Counted from the stretch's first letter, positions 1 through 11,695 are shown. The stretch is DNA of 64,000 bases from Pseudorasbora parva (GCF_024679245.1 NC_090186.1:37646946-37710945); one strand, 5' to 3'. Made by a program: numbers and translations. Notes: a model not told the origin generated them from the sequence alone.

Positions 1-782
1 CAGAGAAAAGCAATGGAGTGGAGTGACAGTGCTCTTATGGGTGCAATGAAAATCTGCGCAGGAAGTAAAAGTGAAGCTAACATGTTCCCGAAATAGGCGG
101 GACAGCAGCGGGCCGCCGAGGGACCCCGTTGAGTCTGCATCTGGAATTGTGGAGAGGAATGAGTTATTAGCCCTTATTTTGTTACCCTGGGTGACAATAA
201 CAATGGCAGCTTGCTCGTATGTACTACTATGTACTTGGATTAGCATGGATAATTTAACATTATAGAATAAATCCATGCAGAATGGGAGCTCAAGCTATTC
301 ATTAAAATCACTCGTCATGGCCTATTAGGCTATGAAGACAGTTACCAGATATCTAACATGTTGTAAAAGAAAATGTTATGGCTCAGGATACGTAATAAAG
401 GTATCTGTTGTTTCATTGAAGTATCAACAACATCTGAAATGTGAATAATTCAAGACATTATTGTGGCCAATAGGTAAATCATTGAATAGACATCTTAAAA
501 GTGACTTTATAAGACAATATGGTTTGTTCGTCATTGAACATGGCTATCGCTGACCTGCAGTCCAAAGCAATCCATTTTGCAGTCAAGTCAATCTGTCTGA
601 TTTTGCATTGTTTGCTATATTTTGCTAAATGTTAAATTATTGGTCAACCTGTAAACATCCAGATTAATGTTTTTGGTAAATTGTGATGTAACTGCATTTT
701 TAAGAAACTGTGTGAAGTTAAAAGACATTCTGCTTCTTTCAGTTGCAATCCATCCTGTTGTCTTTGAATGTCCTGTGTCGAC
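1..782. other. Non-coding DNA, no gene seen
   Basis: AT-rich sequence without long open frames, splice-bounded exons or terminal inverted repeats that I can recognise. The short open frames here are low-complexity and resemble no family. Confidence 0.5.
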
Positions 783-1751
783 TTTTGTTGGTCCCCCTTT
801 TACTGCCAAAACTGCCCTGACCCGTTGAGGCTTTTTTTTTTTTTTTTAGCACATCCCACAGATGCTCGATTGGATTGAGATCTGGGGAATTTGGAGGCCA
901 AGTCAACACCTCAAACTCGTTGTTGTGCTCACTAGACTATCTGGCACCAAAATGTTAGCAGCAGATCCTTTAAGTCCCATAACTTGCGAGGTGGGGCCTC
1001 CATGGGTTGGACTTGTTTGTTCAGCACATCCCACAGATGCCCGATTGGATTGAGATCTGGGGAATTTGGAGGTCAAGTCAACACCTCAAACTCATTGTTG
1101 CACCTCAAAACATTCCTGAACCCTTTTTGCTTTGTGTCAGGAGCATTATCCTGCTGAAAGAGGCCACAGCCACCAGCGAATACTGTTTCCATGAAAGAGT
1201 GTACATGGTCTGCAACAATGCCTAGTTAGGTGGTACATGTCAAAGTAACATCCACATGGGTGTCACAACACTCTTCGGCAGTGGACAGGGGTCAGCATGG
1301 GCACCCTGACTGGTATGTGGTTGTGCAGCCCCATACCCAGCAAACTCCAATAACTTCTTGAGCAATTTGAGTTACATTAGCTCGTCTCTTTGATTGAACC
1401 ACATGTGGCCAGTCTTCGCTCCCCACATGCATCAATGAGCCTTGGCCGCCCATGACCCTGTCACCGGTTCACCACTGTTCCTTCCTTGGAGCACTTTTGA
1501 TAGACACTGACCACTGCAGAACGGGAACGCCCCACAAGAGCTGCAGTTTTGGAGATGCTCTGACACCGTAGTCTAGTCATCACTCGCTAAAATCCTTACG
1601 CTTGCCCATTTTTCCTGCTTCTGAACCATCAACTTTAAGGACATAATGTTCACTTGCATCCTAACATACAGCCACTAACAGGTGCCATGATGAAGAGATA
1701 ATCAGTGTTATTTACTTCACCTGTCAGGGGTCATAATGTTATATCTCATCG
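783..1751 (-). mobile_element. Degenerate Tc1-like transposon, family B copy 1
   Basis: Read on the minus strand this is homologous to the plus-strand elements at 27479-28599 and 61774-62928. It enters with the same terminal sequence (near 1720-1751, including cataatgtta), continues through a recognisable but broken transposase, and passes the block encoding the third catalytic glutamate of the DDE domain near 1023-1070. The distal terminal repeat is lost at about 783. The coding frame is interrupted many times. The region 832-930 is rearranged: a second copy of the glutamate block follows a 16-T run. It is a fossil and cannot encode an enzyme. Confidence 0.85.
848..930 (-). repeat. Internal patch duplication with poly(A) end in Tc1 copy 1
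   Basis: These 83 bp repeat the block at about 1022-1104 with few differences (for example gatgctcg against gatgcccg). On the minus strand the duplicated block ends in an A16 run (plus-strand T run 832-847). It sits between transposase sequence corresponding to gtctagtg and gcctcaacgg of the other copies, where those have no such insert. Confidence 0.8.
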
Positions 1752-1767
1752 TTGCGTATACTGTCAT

Positions 1768-1803
1768 GTTCAGAATTATTGGCACCCTTGATCAATACTG
1801 TTG
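1768..1803 (+). repeat. Orphan Tc1-type terminus fragment
   Basis: A short stretch reading gttcagaattattggcaccc resembles the terminal repeat of another Tc1-like family common in fish. No partner end or transposase follows, so only the tip remains. Confidence 0.4.
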
Positions 1804-1854
1804 GAACAAAGAGACCTTGGTTAAAACGTTGTAAAACGTGAAATAAAATAAAAA

Positions 1855-2230
1855 CTTAAAAAAGTAAGTAACCTGGTTGCCATACAATGTTGAGTTGATT
1901 GAAATTAAGCATTTTAGTTAATACAATGAAGGAAATTGCTATAATAAATAGAAACTCAAAATATTATTGTATTTAAACCACATAAATTAAAAAATATTGT
2001 GATATATCATGAAAATGTGGTATGTTTCACTGCATTATTACAAATAAAACACAATTACGCAATATGCTTACAAAATATTTTAATACTATTTGAATAAAGG
2101 GTGATGTCCATTCTTAAAATATTTAATTGTATTAACTCAAATTTTTATTTTGAATGAACTCACAATTTTAAGGCAATCAGTTAACTTACTTACTAGCATT
2201 AGAATGCTAAGATGTTTGACATGTGTTGCT
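1855..2230 (-). mobile_element. Partial AT-rich MITE, inverted copy
   Basis: This stretch is the approximate reverse complement of the right part of the element at 2394-2803. Shared blocks include gtaacctggttgcc, tagaaactcaaaatattatt, tttcactgc and aatatgcttacaaaat. It has no coding capacity. The two copies face each other within 1 kb. Confidence 0.7.
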
Positions 2231-2393
2231 TTTTAAAACTCACATTATAAGCGGCTCAAAATTTTTTAGACGGAGCAGTGTTTACCACTGATCACAGCCG
2301 CTCTTTACTAACACATTGTGCATTTATTTATCTATTTAATAAAAACTGCAGCCTTTGTGCTTCCATAATCGCACGTAAACCAAATGTTTGTGC

Positions 2394-2803
2394 ACTGTAA
2401 AAAAAATAAAATCGGAAAAAAGTTACCTGGTTGCCTTAAAATTTTGAGTTTATTGAAATTAAAATTTTGAGTTAATAATACAATGAACATTTTTTGAGAT
2501 TTGACAACCTTTCTTAAAATATTATTAAAAGATTTTGTAAGCATATTGGGTTTTTCACCATTGTGTGTGTTTTATTTGTGATGACGCAGTGAAACATGCC
2601 AAATTGTGCTATTTTCATGATTTATCACATTTTTTATGTGGTTCAGATACAATAATATTTTGAGTTTCTATTTATTAAACAAATTTCCTTCATTGTATCA
2701 ACTCAAATTTTTAATTTCAATGAACTCAAAATGTTAAGGCAACCAGGTTACTCATTTTTTTAAGTTAAACCAACAAATAACAACAACATTTTTTTACAGT
2801 GTG
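2394..2803 (+). mobile_element. Non-autonomous DNA element with cactgtaaaaaa ends
   Basis: The left end reads cactgtaaaaaaa and the right end ttttttacagtg, a terminal inverted repeat of about 12 bp. Subterminal gttacctggttgcc and ggcaaccaggtta are also inverted. Flanking sequence (ccataatcgcacg before, gattaatcgtgcagccct after) looks like an interrupted hAT-type fragment, so this may be a nested insertion. Superfamily is not determined. Confidence 0.6.
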
Positions 2804-3719
2804 GTTCGATTTTGATTAATCGTGCAGCCCTAGTGTTCAGTCTATAGGTGTGTAGTTTCTTCACGAAGTGCCATCGTCTGGCAGCTGAATACAGCGTTTT
2901 TAGTATTTTTTGCGAATCCGTATGAATTGGGATTGTTTTGACAATGTTGTTGTCTGTACACGAAAAACATAAAGAAAAACATTTCTGTTTTTAGTACAAT
3001 CTGGTTGTGTAAACATACCCTAAATTTGCTCTTCGGGATTTTCCCCTCATTTACCCTTGACCATTAATTTATTCTTGTATTAATTTGTGGTTGTCCATTG
3101 ACGTCTGATGTTCTCCTGTGGCTGCTCTCCATCAACATGCGGTACACGGATGTAATCTCTTCCTTTTCCACTCGAGCACCTGACAGTGAGATTGGTGGAG
3201 GAAGAGGGGGGATGTTAGCATCAGCACACCTGTTAGTGTCTCATGTGGGAAATGAGCCTGAGGCAATTAGTCATAGTAATTAACATCACCTCAAACTAAA
3301 GCAGGCAAAAGCCAAGTTGCATAAGAGGATAGTACAATTAGACCTGATGTCAAAAGTCTACAATTAAAGCAGAATCCTTGTGCCACAAAGCTCCGGTTAA
3401 CAACACTCCAATGTTTTGTTACTGGGGTTTATGACATGATTATTTCAGAGACAAGTCCTCAGAGTTTCTATTATTTACCCCTGATATTCCACAGATAATT
3501 AGCAATGTATTTGCAACTATAATTGTTTTTCCTCCTTCATTGCGGTTCCATTTTGCCTTTTAACGTTTACAATGGGCTTAATATTAATGTCTTTATATCA
3601 GAATAGTTTTCTTATGTGCAATCCACAAAACGATTTGAAGACCTCAACAAATCTAAAGTAATTTTTGCTCATAGTTTAACTGATTCATCAAAAGTTAGCA
3701 GCAAAACATTGGTCAATAA
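2804..3719. other. Non-coding DNA, fragment of hAT-like end
   Basis: The first 30 bases contain gattaatcgtgcagccct, which resembles a hAT-type terminal sequence common in fish. The remainder shows no repeat structure or credible coding region. Confidence 0.4.
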
Positions 3720-4209
3720 GGCCGTGTGTCCACAAAAGCGATTTTAACCAGGTGAAAATGCTAGGCACTCTGCTGATAGCGCCTCACTGTGAGCGCTTGA
3801 GAGCGTTTTGGCAGGCAGCGTTTTTTCTTAGTTGAGACTCTTGTTATGATACGAAAAATCAGCTGAAGTGTTATTCATTTCACAGGTAGTTTGTTTCTGT
3901 TGATTCTATATAAAATTGCAGATATGTAAAGTATTTGCTCTGTCTCTTGTTTTAAATAATTTTTTGTTGTCATCTGTTGACAGAATGTGGCGGTTGATCT
4001 GTGTTGTGTTTGTCCCGCCCCTCCTCCACTGTGATTGGATGGCTAGGTGAAAAGTGACAGTGATGAGCGCTGCGTTTTACATCAAAGTTGAACATCCTCG
4101 CTCAGCGACTTGTTACACTCCAGGCGTTCTAAAAACACGCCGCTTCCACTGAAAACAATAGAAAACGCCAGCCAGCTGCATGAAAAAACGCTTTGGTGGA
4201 CACACGGCC
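3720..4209. mobile_element. Harbinger-like MITE with TAA target duplication
   Basis: The 490-bp segment begins ggccgtgtgtccacaaaagc and ends with its inverted counterpart gctttggtggacacacggcc, differing at one position. TAA flanks both sides (3717-3719 and 4210-4212), matching the 3-bp TWA duplication of PIF/Harbinger elements. There is no open frame of note, so it would depend on a transposase in trans. The superfamily call rests on target site and GG-starting ends only. Confidence 0.7.
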
Positions 4210-5578
4210 TAAAGGTAGACTAAAAGCATACAAATATTTGTTTTAGTTAATATTTAATTATTGGAGGTTTGCAGAGTATTCTGATTTTGCATTTGACTGA
4301 TTTTATTCATTTTGAAGAGTATTTAATCTTTATTGTGCAAGTAAGATAAATAAATGCTCACATTTAGTCTAGAACTACAATAACCTGCTCACACACAACG
4401 CCTTTGCACTTCGATTTTTTTAACAAGGGGAGAAGAGAGCTGTCGGTAAAATGTAAAAAAAAGTAACTTGCATTACTTTTTTGAAAAAGTAACAGATATT
4501 TTGTTGTAAATTTTAAAATGAATGCGTTACTCTTTAGGTAACTCAAGTTCCTTGTAATGTGTTACCCTAAAACTGAATATGACCAACAAAAATAATAATG
4601 CTTGCTTTAGCAACTACTGCTAGACAAAACATTGATAGCCCCTGAAATAAATAAATAAATAAAGCTGCAGCTCTGAATATCATACATTTTGAATGCTTTT
4701 TGCTGCTGTTATATGAGACAAACGTGAGAGTGAAAGTAATCAATTGTGAATGAAATCATTTGAAAAATTACTTGTCAGCCATTGATTCTCACTTTTCCTA
4801 CTGGCAGTAAGATGCATTTGGTACAACTCATCCTTTAAATTCCCCACAAAGAAAGTGCAATCCCAAAAGACTGGTACATAAATACTGTTTCACAAGGGAT
4901 ATTGAGAGCCACTTCCAGCAGCATGCTCAATAACTCTGTGGTAATAAAGCTTCTACCAAACACATCTCATCATGAATAGGCTACACACACACACACACAC
5001 ACACACCGAGCTGTGGTAATGTCCTTTTCATACACAATCTTTCATAATCTGAAGTACATGTCTCCAGGATTTCTTCAACATGCTAATGTGAACCTCTGTT
5101 TGCATGCAGTTACAGTCCCTGCGCTGTTCACAGTCGTATCCAGACGGCGGTATTTAGAGCAATGCCAATTCCAAGAGGTCGCAGGTACAGAGCTGTTATA
5201 GCTGACATGTTCTCACAGACCCACAAGTGAAGGCAAATGCTTATATTGGTGTAAAAAACAGCTCCTGTGGGCATTGGAGAATGAGATAAGTTTATGGAAC
5301 TGCCAACAGTGTTTAGAAATATAATGAGCAAAATAGCCGAAACTGACTCCAAAATGCCTCATATTTTTTTACCATTGGCTGAAATGGAAAATACTGCGAT
5401 TAGACTGAATGCAACAGGAAGATTACATAAACCTGAACACTTTACGCTGCCTGAAGGCATACAGTACAAGCTGTTCAAATGGCAGATTTTCCTCTTAGGA
5501 AAAAAAATGAAGTCTCCAAATCTTGCATAGTAAAAAAATGTAAAATAATAATAATTATACACATTTAAAAAATGTCAT
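4210..5578. other. Non-coding DNA with a short (AC)n tract
   Basis: No gene seen. A dinucleotide (AC)n run lies at 4983-5007. The open frames around 5000-5500 are short and show no domain, and I see no convincing splice sites around them. Confidence 0.45.
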
Positions 5579-6211
5579 TTAAGGTGCAGTAAGCGATTTC
5601 TGTCAAACTCCTAATATCTGAAGTCAACCCAAACAAACACACCCCTCCCTTCCTTGCTCCGTCCCCCAAATGCACAAACACACAATGCCAGAATGGATGT
5701 CTATCATAGCTTTAGCCAAGCAAGATAATGCTTCGCGGCAAAAATGACAAACAAACGACAAGGAAGAAGAAAGAATGAACATACAGTACAAACAAGTATA
5801 TTCAAGCGAGAGTTGTTTGTTTGCTTGCATCAGCTCCAGGCATACAATGACGCTCAAAACTGTCTTGTTACTATAGCTAAAATTACAACAACATCATATC
5901 TTTGTAGCATAGCAAAACAATGTTACTCACGTATGGAACAGATATATTGCAACCTTGGTGTCTGTTGTCAGGCCGTCCCGCATAGCTCTCTCCAGTGCTG
6001 GAAAGCTTTTCTAATACTGACATGGGTTTTGCTTGAGCATAACCCGTTTTTTCCCAGTGATATTGGGATTTTTTATTTATTTTTTTGTAATGTCTCTTTG
6101 CCATCTCTCTTTCTACAGTCATTCTTCAAATCTCCTCTTTTATCAAGAGTGGACACGCCTATTATTGCTGATTGACTACAATTAGTCAGACATGGGTTAT
6201 TGCACCTTTAA
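5579..6211. mobile_element. TTAA-flanked MITE, ggtgcaataa type
   Basis: TTAA at 5579-5582 is followed by ggtgcagtaagcg. The other end reads ttattgcacc followed by TTTAA at 6207-6211. The inverted ends and TTAA duplication fit a non-autonomous piggyBac-type element. The internal subterminal part (cacgcctattattgctgattg) resembles the subterminal part of the element at 60130-61161. A 143-codon open frame inside matches no family and is probably incidental. Confidence 0.7.
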
Positions 6212-6224
6212 AGCAAAGGTACTC

Positions 6225-6440
6225 TACTAGATATAAAATGTTTGTACAGCAAAACATCAAGAAACATTTATGACTATCAGTGTTAAAAAGCCTTAGTAAT
6301 TGTTTTAAAGGATCATTTGATGAATAGAAAGAACAGATTTTATTTAAAATAAACTTTTTTGTAAGAATGTAAATGTCTTTATAGTCACGTTTGCTCAATT
6401 TAATACATCCTTGATGAATAAAAATAATTTATTTAAAAAA
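6225..6440 (-). repeat. Dispersed cyprinid repeat, AT-rich fragment
   Basis: The sequence contains aggatcatttgatgaataga and caatttaatacatccttgat, hallmarks of a very common AT-rich cyprinid repeat. Other parts of the same family occur at 25925-26160, 41440-42486 and 61427-61655. Non-coding. Confidence 0.55.
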
Positions 6441-7866
6441 GACTGAATGGTATAACTATGCTGGAAAACTTGTCTACTATATATGTATATAATGTTTGAC
6501 ATTCTTATTCTGCCAGCAAATTTTAAACTGTGTTTAGAGTACACAAAGCTTACACACATAACTTTATTGGGTTTTAAAGCTCTCTCAAAGATTTTACACT
6601 AAGAGAATCCAGCAACAGAAGCCTAGGCGTTAGCTATCTGGGAAAAGAGCCAGTTACTCTCCAGCCGCAAGGCCACCACCCACAACATAAAGATGATGTC
6701 CATAGCACACATATATTTTGAGGAGAGATACGTGACAAGCTGTTATTTAGACCTCTCAGGACTACTGATGGGAGTAATATCAGATGTTTGCCGAAACTGA
6801 ATTGAATGCATAAACAATGTGTCTGGAAGGAGTTCTGTGTTTCTTTATTGATCCACTGGGCTTTGGGGGGCTCTTGGAACAACGGACGGAGCAATAAACA
6901 CAGCCATTAATTGGTTAATTGTTTTTTCTGACATCATTGTTTGGTATGATGATTAGACAAAGACTGATGGAAATCTCTGCAGGGGTAAAAATAAAAGACA
7001 ATCCATTTCTCCAATCTATCTGGACTCAAGCCCAGATTCATTAGAGGCACATCGGATAATTGCAGGGGGTCTTGATGAGATATTATATCACTGTCACCAG
7101 ATTATAGGGTGCTTATTTTATTTGCTCTTTAAGATATATTTTATTATTTATATTTTTTGCTACAAAGAGTATAATGCGCATGTGAGTCAGGCAGGTAAAT
7201 ATGTTCCCCCAAAAAAGCATTGTTCGAGATTGTTTTAGTGAACTTATATTAAACTTGATTACACCAGTTACTTCATGAGAGTTTGTTCTTTGCTGCTGAT
7301 CTGTCACAATTCTCTGATTGGTGGAAGTTTCTTTTTCATTGTATTGGTATTGTAGTTCTTCACGTCAAATTTTCTTGAAGAAGTTTGTGTGTTAATGCTG
7401 ATTATTACATGGCTCCGTGGAATACTTGATTCTGATTGGTCAATCACGGGTTCCAGCGGTATGTTATTCCCAGATAACAACCTCAAAAATAAATAACACA
7501 CCGCTTATCCGGGTACTGCGAGTTATCTTGACCGGTACTACTTATGCTTAATATAATATGTCTGGCGCCATCTTGCGTGGCTATAAAAAAAAACGTAACC
7601 GCCATGGGTTACAATGGAAGACTTCAAGGGTTTACGTTATTAAGTTTCATTAAATATGGATATTTTTCTTACACAAACACAGTTTTGAATCAGAAGCCTC
7701 TATTAAATTAAACTACTGCTTGGATTAACATTAACCGTTTTAAATATATCTCCAATTGTATTCGTCTGAAAGAAGAATGTCATATACACACTTGAGGGTG
7801 AGTAAATCATTGGCTAATTTTCATTTTTGGTTGAACTAACCCTTTCAGCATCCATTTCAACATATA
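6441..7866. other. Non-coding DNA with two repeat fragments
   Basis: No gene seen. About 7409-7560 (ggaatacttgattctgattg and following) resembles a dispersed fish repeat without clear ends. About 7795-7856 ends in ttttggttgaactaaccctt, matching the terminus of the foldback at 32178-33034, so it is probably a solo end of that family. Confidence 0.4.
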
Positions 7867-8090
7867 CAGTATTGTTCAAAATAATAGCAGTACAATGTGA
7901 CTAACCAGAATAATCAAGGTTTTTCGTATATTTTTTTATTGCTACGTGGCAAACAAGTTACGAGTAGGTTCAGTAGATTCTCAGAAAACAAATGAGACCC
8001 AGCATTCATGATATGCACGCTCTTAAGGCTGTGCAATTGGGCAATTAGTTGAATTAGTTGAAAGGGGTGTGTTCAAAAAAATAGCAGTGT
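7867..8090 (+). repeat. Left inverted repeat of the Tc1-like element
   Basis: Outer transposase-site candidate at about 7872-7894 and inner one at about 8070-8089, both centred on ttcaaaa(t/a)aatagcagt. The sequence between them, including atatgcacgctcttaaggct, is matched in inverted orientation at 9284-9496. Confidence 0.88.
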
Positions 8091-8203
8091 GGCATTCAAT
8101 CACTGAGGTCATCAATTTTGTGAAGAAACAGGTGTGAATCAGGTGGCCCCTATTTAAGGATGAAGCCAACACTTGTTGAACATGCATTTGAAAGCTGAGG
8201 AAA

Positions 8204-9200
8204 ATGGGTCGTTCAAGACATTGTTCAGAAGAACAGCGTACTTTGATTAAAAAGTTGATTAGAGAGGGGAAAACCTATAAAGAGGTGCAAAAAATGATAG
8301 GCTGTTCAGCTAAAATGATCTCCAATGCCTTAAAATGGAGAGCAAAACCAGAGAGACGTGGAAGAAAACGGAAGACAACCATCAAAATGGATAGAAGAAT
8401 AACCAGAATGGCAAAGGCTCAGCCAATGATCACCTCCAGGATGATCAAAGACAGTCTGGAGTTACCTGTAAGTACTGTGACAGTTAGAAGACGTCTGTGT
8501 GAAGCTAATCTATTTTCAAGAATCCCCCGCAAAGTCCCTCTGTTAAAAAAAAAGGCATGTGCAGAAGAGGTTACAATTTGCCAAAGAACACATCAACTGG
8601 CCTAAAGAGAAATGGAGGAACATTTTGTGGACTGATGAGAGTAAAATTGTTCTTTTTGGGTCCAAGGGCCACAGGCAGTTTGTGAGACGACCCCCAAACT
8701 CTGAATTCAAGCCACAGTACACAGTGAAGACAGTGAAGCATGGAGGTGCAAGCATCATGATATGGGCATGTTTCTCCTACTATGGTGTTGGGCCTATTTA
8801 TCGCATACCAGGGATCATGGATCAGTTTGCATATGTTAAAATACTTGAAGAGGTCATGTTGCCCTATGCTGAAGAGGACATGCCCTTGAAACGGTTGTTT
8901 CAACAAGACAATGACCCAAAACACACTAGTAAACGGGCAAAGTCTTGGTTCCAAACCAACAAAATTAATGTTATGGAGTGGCCAGCCCAATCTCCAGACC
9001 TTAATCCAATTGAGAACTTGTGGGGTGATATCAAAAATGCTGTTTCTGAAGCAAAACCAAGAAATGTGAATGAATTGTGGAATGTTGTTAAAGAATCATG
9101 GAGTGGAATAACAGCTGAGAGGTGCCACAAGTTGGTTGACTCCATGCCACACAGATGTCAAGCAGTTTTAAAAAACTGTGGTCATACAACTAAATATTAG
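8204..9200 (+). pseudogene. Tc1/mariner transposase, one frameshift
   Basis: Cut-and-paste DDE transposase that would bind the inverted repeats and insert the element at TA. The start ATG at 8204 gives MGRSRH, typical of the family. The N-terminal half holds two helix-turn-helix regions (about residues 8-45 and 65-100) joined by an AT-hook-like RRGRKRK. The catalytic domain follows: first aspartate in LWTDES, second in QQDNDPKH, glutamate in SPDLNPIENLW. Thirty-four residues lie between the last two, a Tc1-type DD34E arrangement. The frame changes inside an A9 run at 8544-8552. The downstream frame runs to the stop at 9198-9200. One extra A would explain the break, so this is either a young pseudogene or a homopolymer sequencing error. 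Total length of about 330 codons is normal for the family. Confidence 0.92.
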
Positions 9201-9283
9201 TTTAGTGATTCACAGGATTGCTAAATCCCAGAAAAAAAAATGTTTGTACAAAATAGTTTTGAGTTTGTACAGTCAAAGGTAGA

Positions 9284-9496
9284 CACTGTTATTTTTTTGA
9301 ACACACCCCTTTTAACTAATTGCCCAATTGCACAGCCTTAAGAGCGTGCATATCATGAATGCTGGGTCTTGTTTGTTTTCTGAGAATCTACTGAACCTAC
9401 TGGTAACTTGTTTGCCACGTAGCAATAAAAAATATACTAAAAACCTTGATTATTCTGGTTAGTCACATTGTACTGCTATTATTTTGAACAAGACTG
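9284..9496 (+). repeat. Right inverted repeat of the Tc1-like element
   Basis: Inverted match to 7867-8090, with inner site near 9284-9303 (cactgttatttttttgaaca) and outer site near 9470-9492. The transposase stop codon lies 84 bp inside it. Confidence 0.88.
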
Positions 9497-9648
9497 TATG
9501 GTAAAACAAATCTTTTCAGCAATAGATAAAGGCTTAAAGCAGTTTGGAACTGTTTTTCTTAGCGGAAGAGCTAATAAAATATTAACTCAAGACAATATTT
9601 AAGGTCTAATTTACTTGAGACAAGTAGCAGTGCAATAAGCGGGATAAT

Positions 9649-9756
9649 GTACACCCAGCCGGTTGTTTTTGCAGAATAAACCCCTTTAGCGTGACACAAG
9701 ACCCCGATGCTTCGCTGATCACTCTGATCACTCTGTTAAAAACTGGCTGGGTGTAC
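9649..9756. mobile_element. Short MITE with gtacacccagcc ends
   Basis: The left end gtacacccagccggttgttt is inverted at the right end as aaactggctgggtgtac. The total is about 108 bp, with no coding potential. The centre contains a directly repeated ctgatcactctg. It resembles a hairpin-type repeat common in cyprinids. Confidence 0.6.
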
Positions 9757-10006
9757 GTAAATAATGAAAGTACATAGACACAGACAGGTACAATGTCAGG
9801 CAATAGGTAATTAGACAGTAGGTAAGTATTTCAATAAGCAATTACTTCATGACCACTAAAAAATCTATATGTTTTTTTCTATATGTATGTGGTATAATTG
9901 TAATCCGTATACTGGAGGACTGCCGATGAAAATTAGCACTTTTGAGCTACATTATTGTAATGTTGATTAATGTACATTGTCCTCTTTTAAATAAATAAAC
10001 AAACAC

Positions 10007-10205
10007 GGGGCGGCAGTGGTTCATGTAGGTTGTCTACAAACCAGAAGGTTGGTGGTTCAATCCCCGGTTCCACCTGTCGAAGTGTCCCGACGAGCTGGAT
10101 GGCGCCTTACATGGCTGACATCGCCGTCGGTGTATGAATGGGTGAATGTGAGGCAAAAATGTAAAGCGCTTTGGATAAAAGCACTATATAAATGCAGTCC
10201 ATTTA
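10007..10205 (+). mobile_element. tRNA-derived SINE
   Basis: The head contains a polymerase III B-box-like ggttcaatccc at about 10055, preceded at tRNA-like spacing by an A-box-like region (gtggttcatgtagg). The tail has the fish SINE/LINE-type sequence gtaaagcgctttggataaaa followed by actatataaatgcag and a short catttacc repeat. Non-coding and mobilised by LINE machinery in trans. Confidence 0.75.
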
Positions 10206-11155
10206 CCATCCATTTACATACGCTATGTTGTCACTGTGATGTCACCTACCGGTGTCAGCTGCGTCACTGCCATATAGTCAAACCCTCTCCCCTGTCCTCA
10301 TCATGGGGTAGTTAAGTGTCCATCAAATGCGCACTTCAGAATCTCGCCAGAAGAAGTAGGTCATACGGGTACCTTTTGCCTACCCTTTTATGAGTACTGT
10401 GAATTCGGACATACTACTCTTGTCACACATTGTTTTTCACCTACTATAGTAGGGAAGTATGTGATTTTGGATGCAGCCAGCCTTGATGGAGAATGCAAAT
10501 AAGTAATCCTGACCTAATCAAATGATAAAATGGAGTGACGGATTTGATATGACAGTGCTAACCCTGCAGGCGGTGACGAGGTTTGATATCACATCCATCT
10601 TGAGAGATGAGGTGAAATCAGGCTAATTGAATTCAGGCATAAATCAGCAGATTGTTTGAGTGAAGCTGCCATCATATGAGCTGGCTGAAACCCAACACAC
10701 GGTTTCTCCAGGGGCTTCTGCATATAAAGTCAGGCAAGACTTCTGGTCAGCATGGATGAAACTGGGTTCTTGGCCATTTTTAGATGTCTTGCATGTTGCA
10801 TGCACTGTCGTGTCCTCTTGACACAGGATTAAAGTGACCCATTTACACCAGAACAGATGGCGGGAACCGCTGGCAGATGATAGACCTGGACAGCTCAGGA
10901 TTGGAGCGGTTGTTGTCCAGCTGTTCTGGTCTTGTTTTTTGCACCAGAGATGCACTGAAAGTCTAATCAGCAGACACTTGATTTCCTTCGTTTTAATTTC
11001 TTCTTTTCCCTCTCAAACCATGTCTACTTAAGGTCCTCAGAAAATGTTGAAAATACTATAATCAGAGAAATATCATAATGTTTTCTTAAAGGAAAAATTC
11101 ATCCCAAAATTCTGATCATTAACTTACCAAACATGCCTTTCATACGCTCTAAAAA
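10206..11155. other. Non-coding DNA with a dispersed repeat fragment
   Basis: About 10300-10480 (ttcggacatactactc ... ctactatagtagggaagtatg) is a fragment of a common fish repeat; a related inverted piece lies near 13460-13500. Nothing else is recognisable. A solo ttaaaggaaaaattcatccc at about 11087-11107 looks like the end of a TTAA-type element. Confidence 0.4.
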
Positions 11156-11281
11156 TGCTGGGTTAAAAACAACCCAAGGTGGGTTGAAAATGGACAAACC
11201 CAGAAATTGTGTTGTTTGAATGGGTCCATTCACTGGGTTCAAACAACCCAATTTCTGGGTTTGTCCATTTTCAACCCAACT
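11156..11281. mobile_element. Palindromic MITE, gggttgaaaatggac type
   Basis: The arms gggttgaaaatggacaaacc and ggtttgtccattttcaaccc are exact reverse complements around a short centre. A second inverted pair (aaattgtgttgtttgaa and ttcaaacaacccaattt) lies inside it. The whole 126 bp could fold into a hairpin. Non-coding. Confidence 0.7.
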
Positions 11282-11499
11282 GTAGGAAGTGTGAGTGTAG
11301 GAAGAGATGGCTTGAGAGGGAAATAAGAAGTGTGTGGCCCAGATAAACCTATGTCACGGAGATAAAATGACATCACTGAGTGGATCATCTAAGAATGACT
11401 TTAATTTGCATGTCTTTCCTTTCACCTGCCTCTTCCCCCTATCTCTCCTACAGAATATACTGAAAATCTATATGGTTTAATGGGAATTCTCATTATACA

Positions 11500-11695
11500 G
11501 TACAAACCCGATTCCAAAAAGGTTGGGACAAGGCCATGCCCACTGTGCGGCATCCTCTCTTCTTTTTATAACAGTCTGCAAACGTCTCTGGGGACTGAGG
11601 AGACAAGCCCAAGTTTAGGAATAGGAATGTTGTCCAATTCTTGTATAATGCAGGCTTTCTAGTTGCTCAACTGTCTTAGGTCTTCTTTGTTCTTT
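11500..11695 (+). repeat. Truncated dispersed fish element
   Basis: It starts acaaacccgattccaaaaag and continues into ataacagtctgcaaacgtct and gttgctcaactgtcttaggt, all familiar from a common fish DNA element. Only one end and part of the body are present. Class not assigned. Confidence 0.5.

Larger units (their letters stand above)
7867..9496 (+). mobile_element. Near-complete Tc1-like transposon with IR/DR ends
   Basis: A 1,630-bp element flanked by TA on both sides (7865-7866 and 9497-9498). The left end starts cagtattgttcaaaataata and the right end is its inverted match with two or so differences. The inverted repeats extend about 215 bp. Each holds an outer and an inner copy of a gttcaaaaTAATAGCAGT-like direct repeat, as in IR/DR-type elements such as Sleeping Beauty. 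It encodes one transposase on the plus strand, broken by a single frameshift. It is the best-preserved DNA transposon in the window. Confidence 0.93.
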
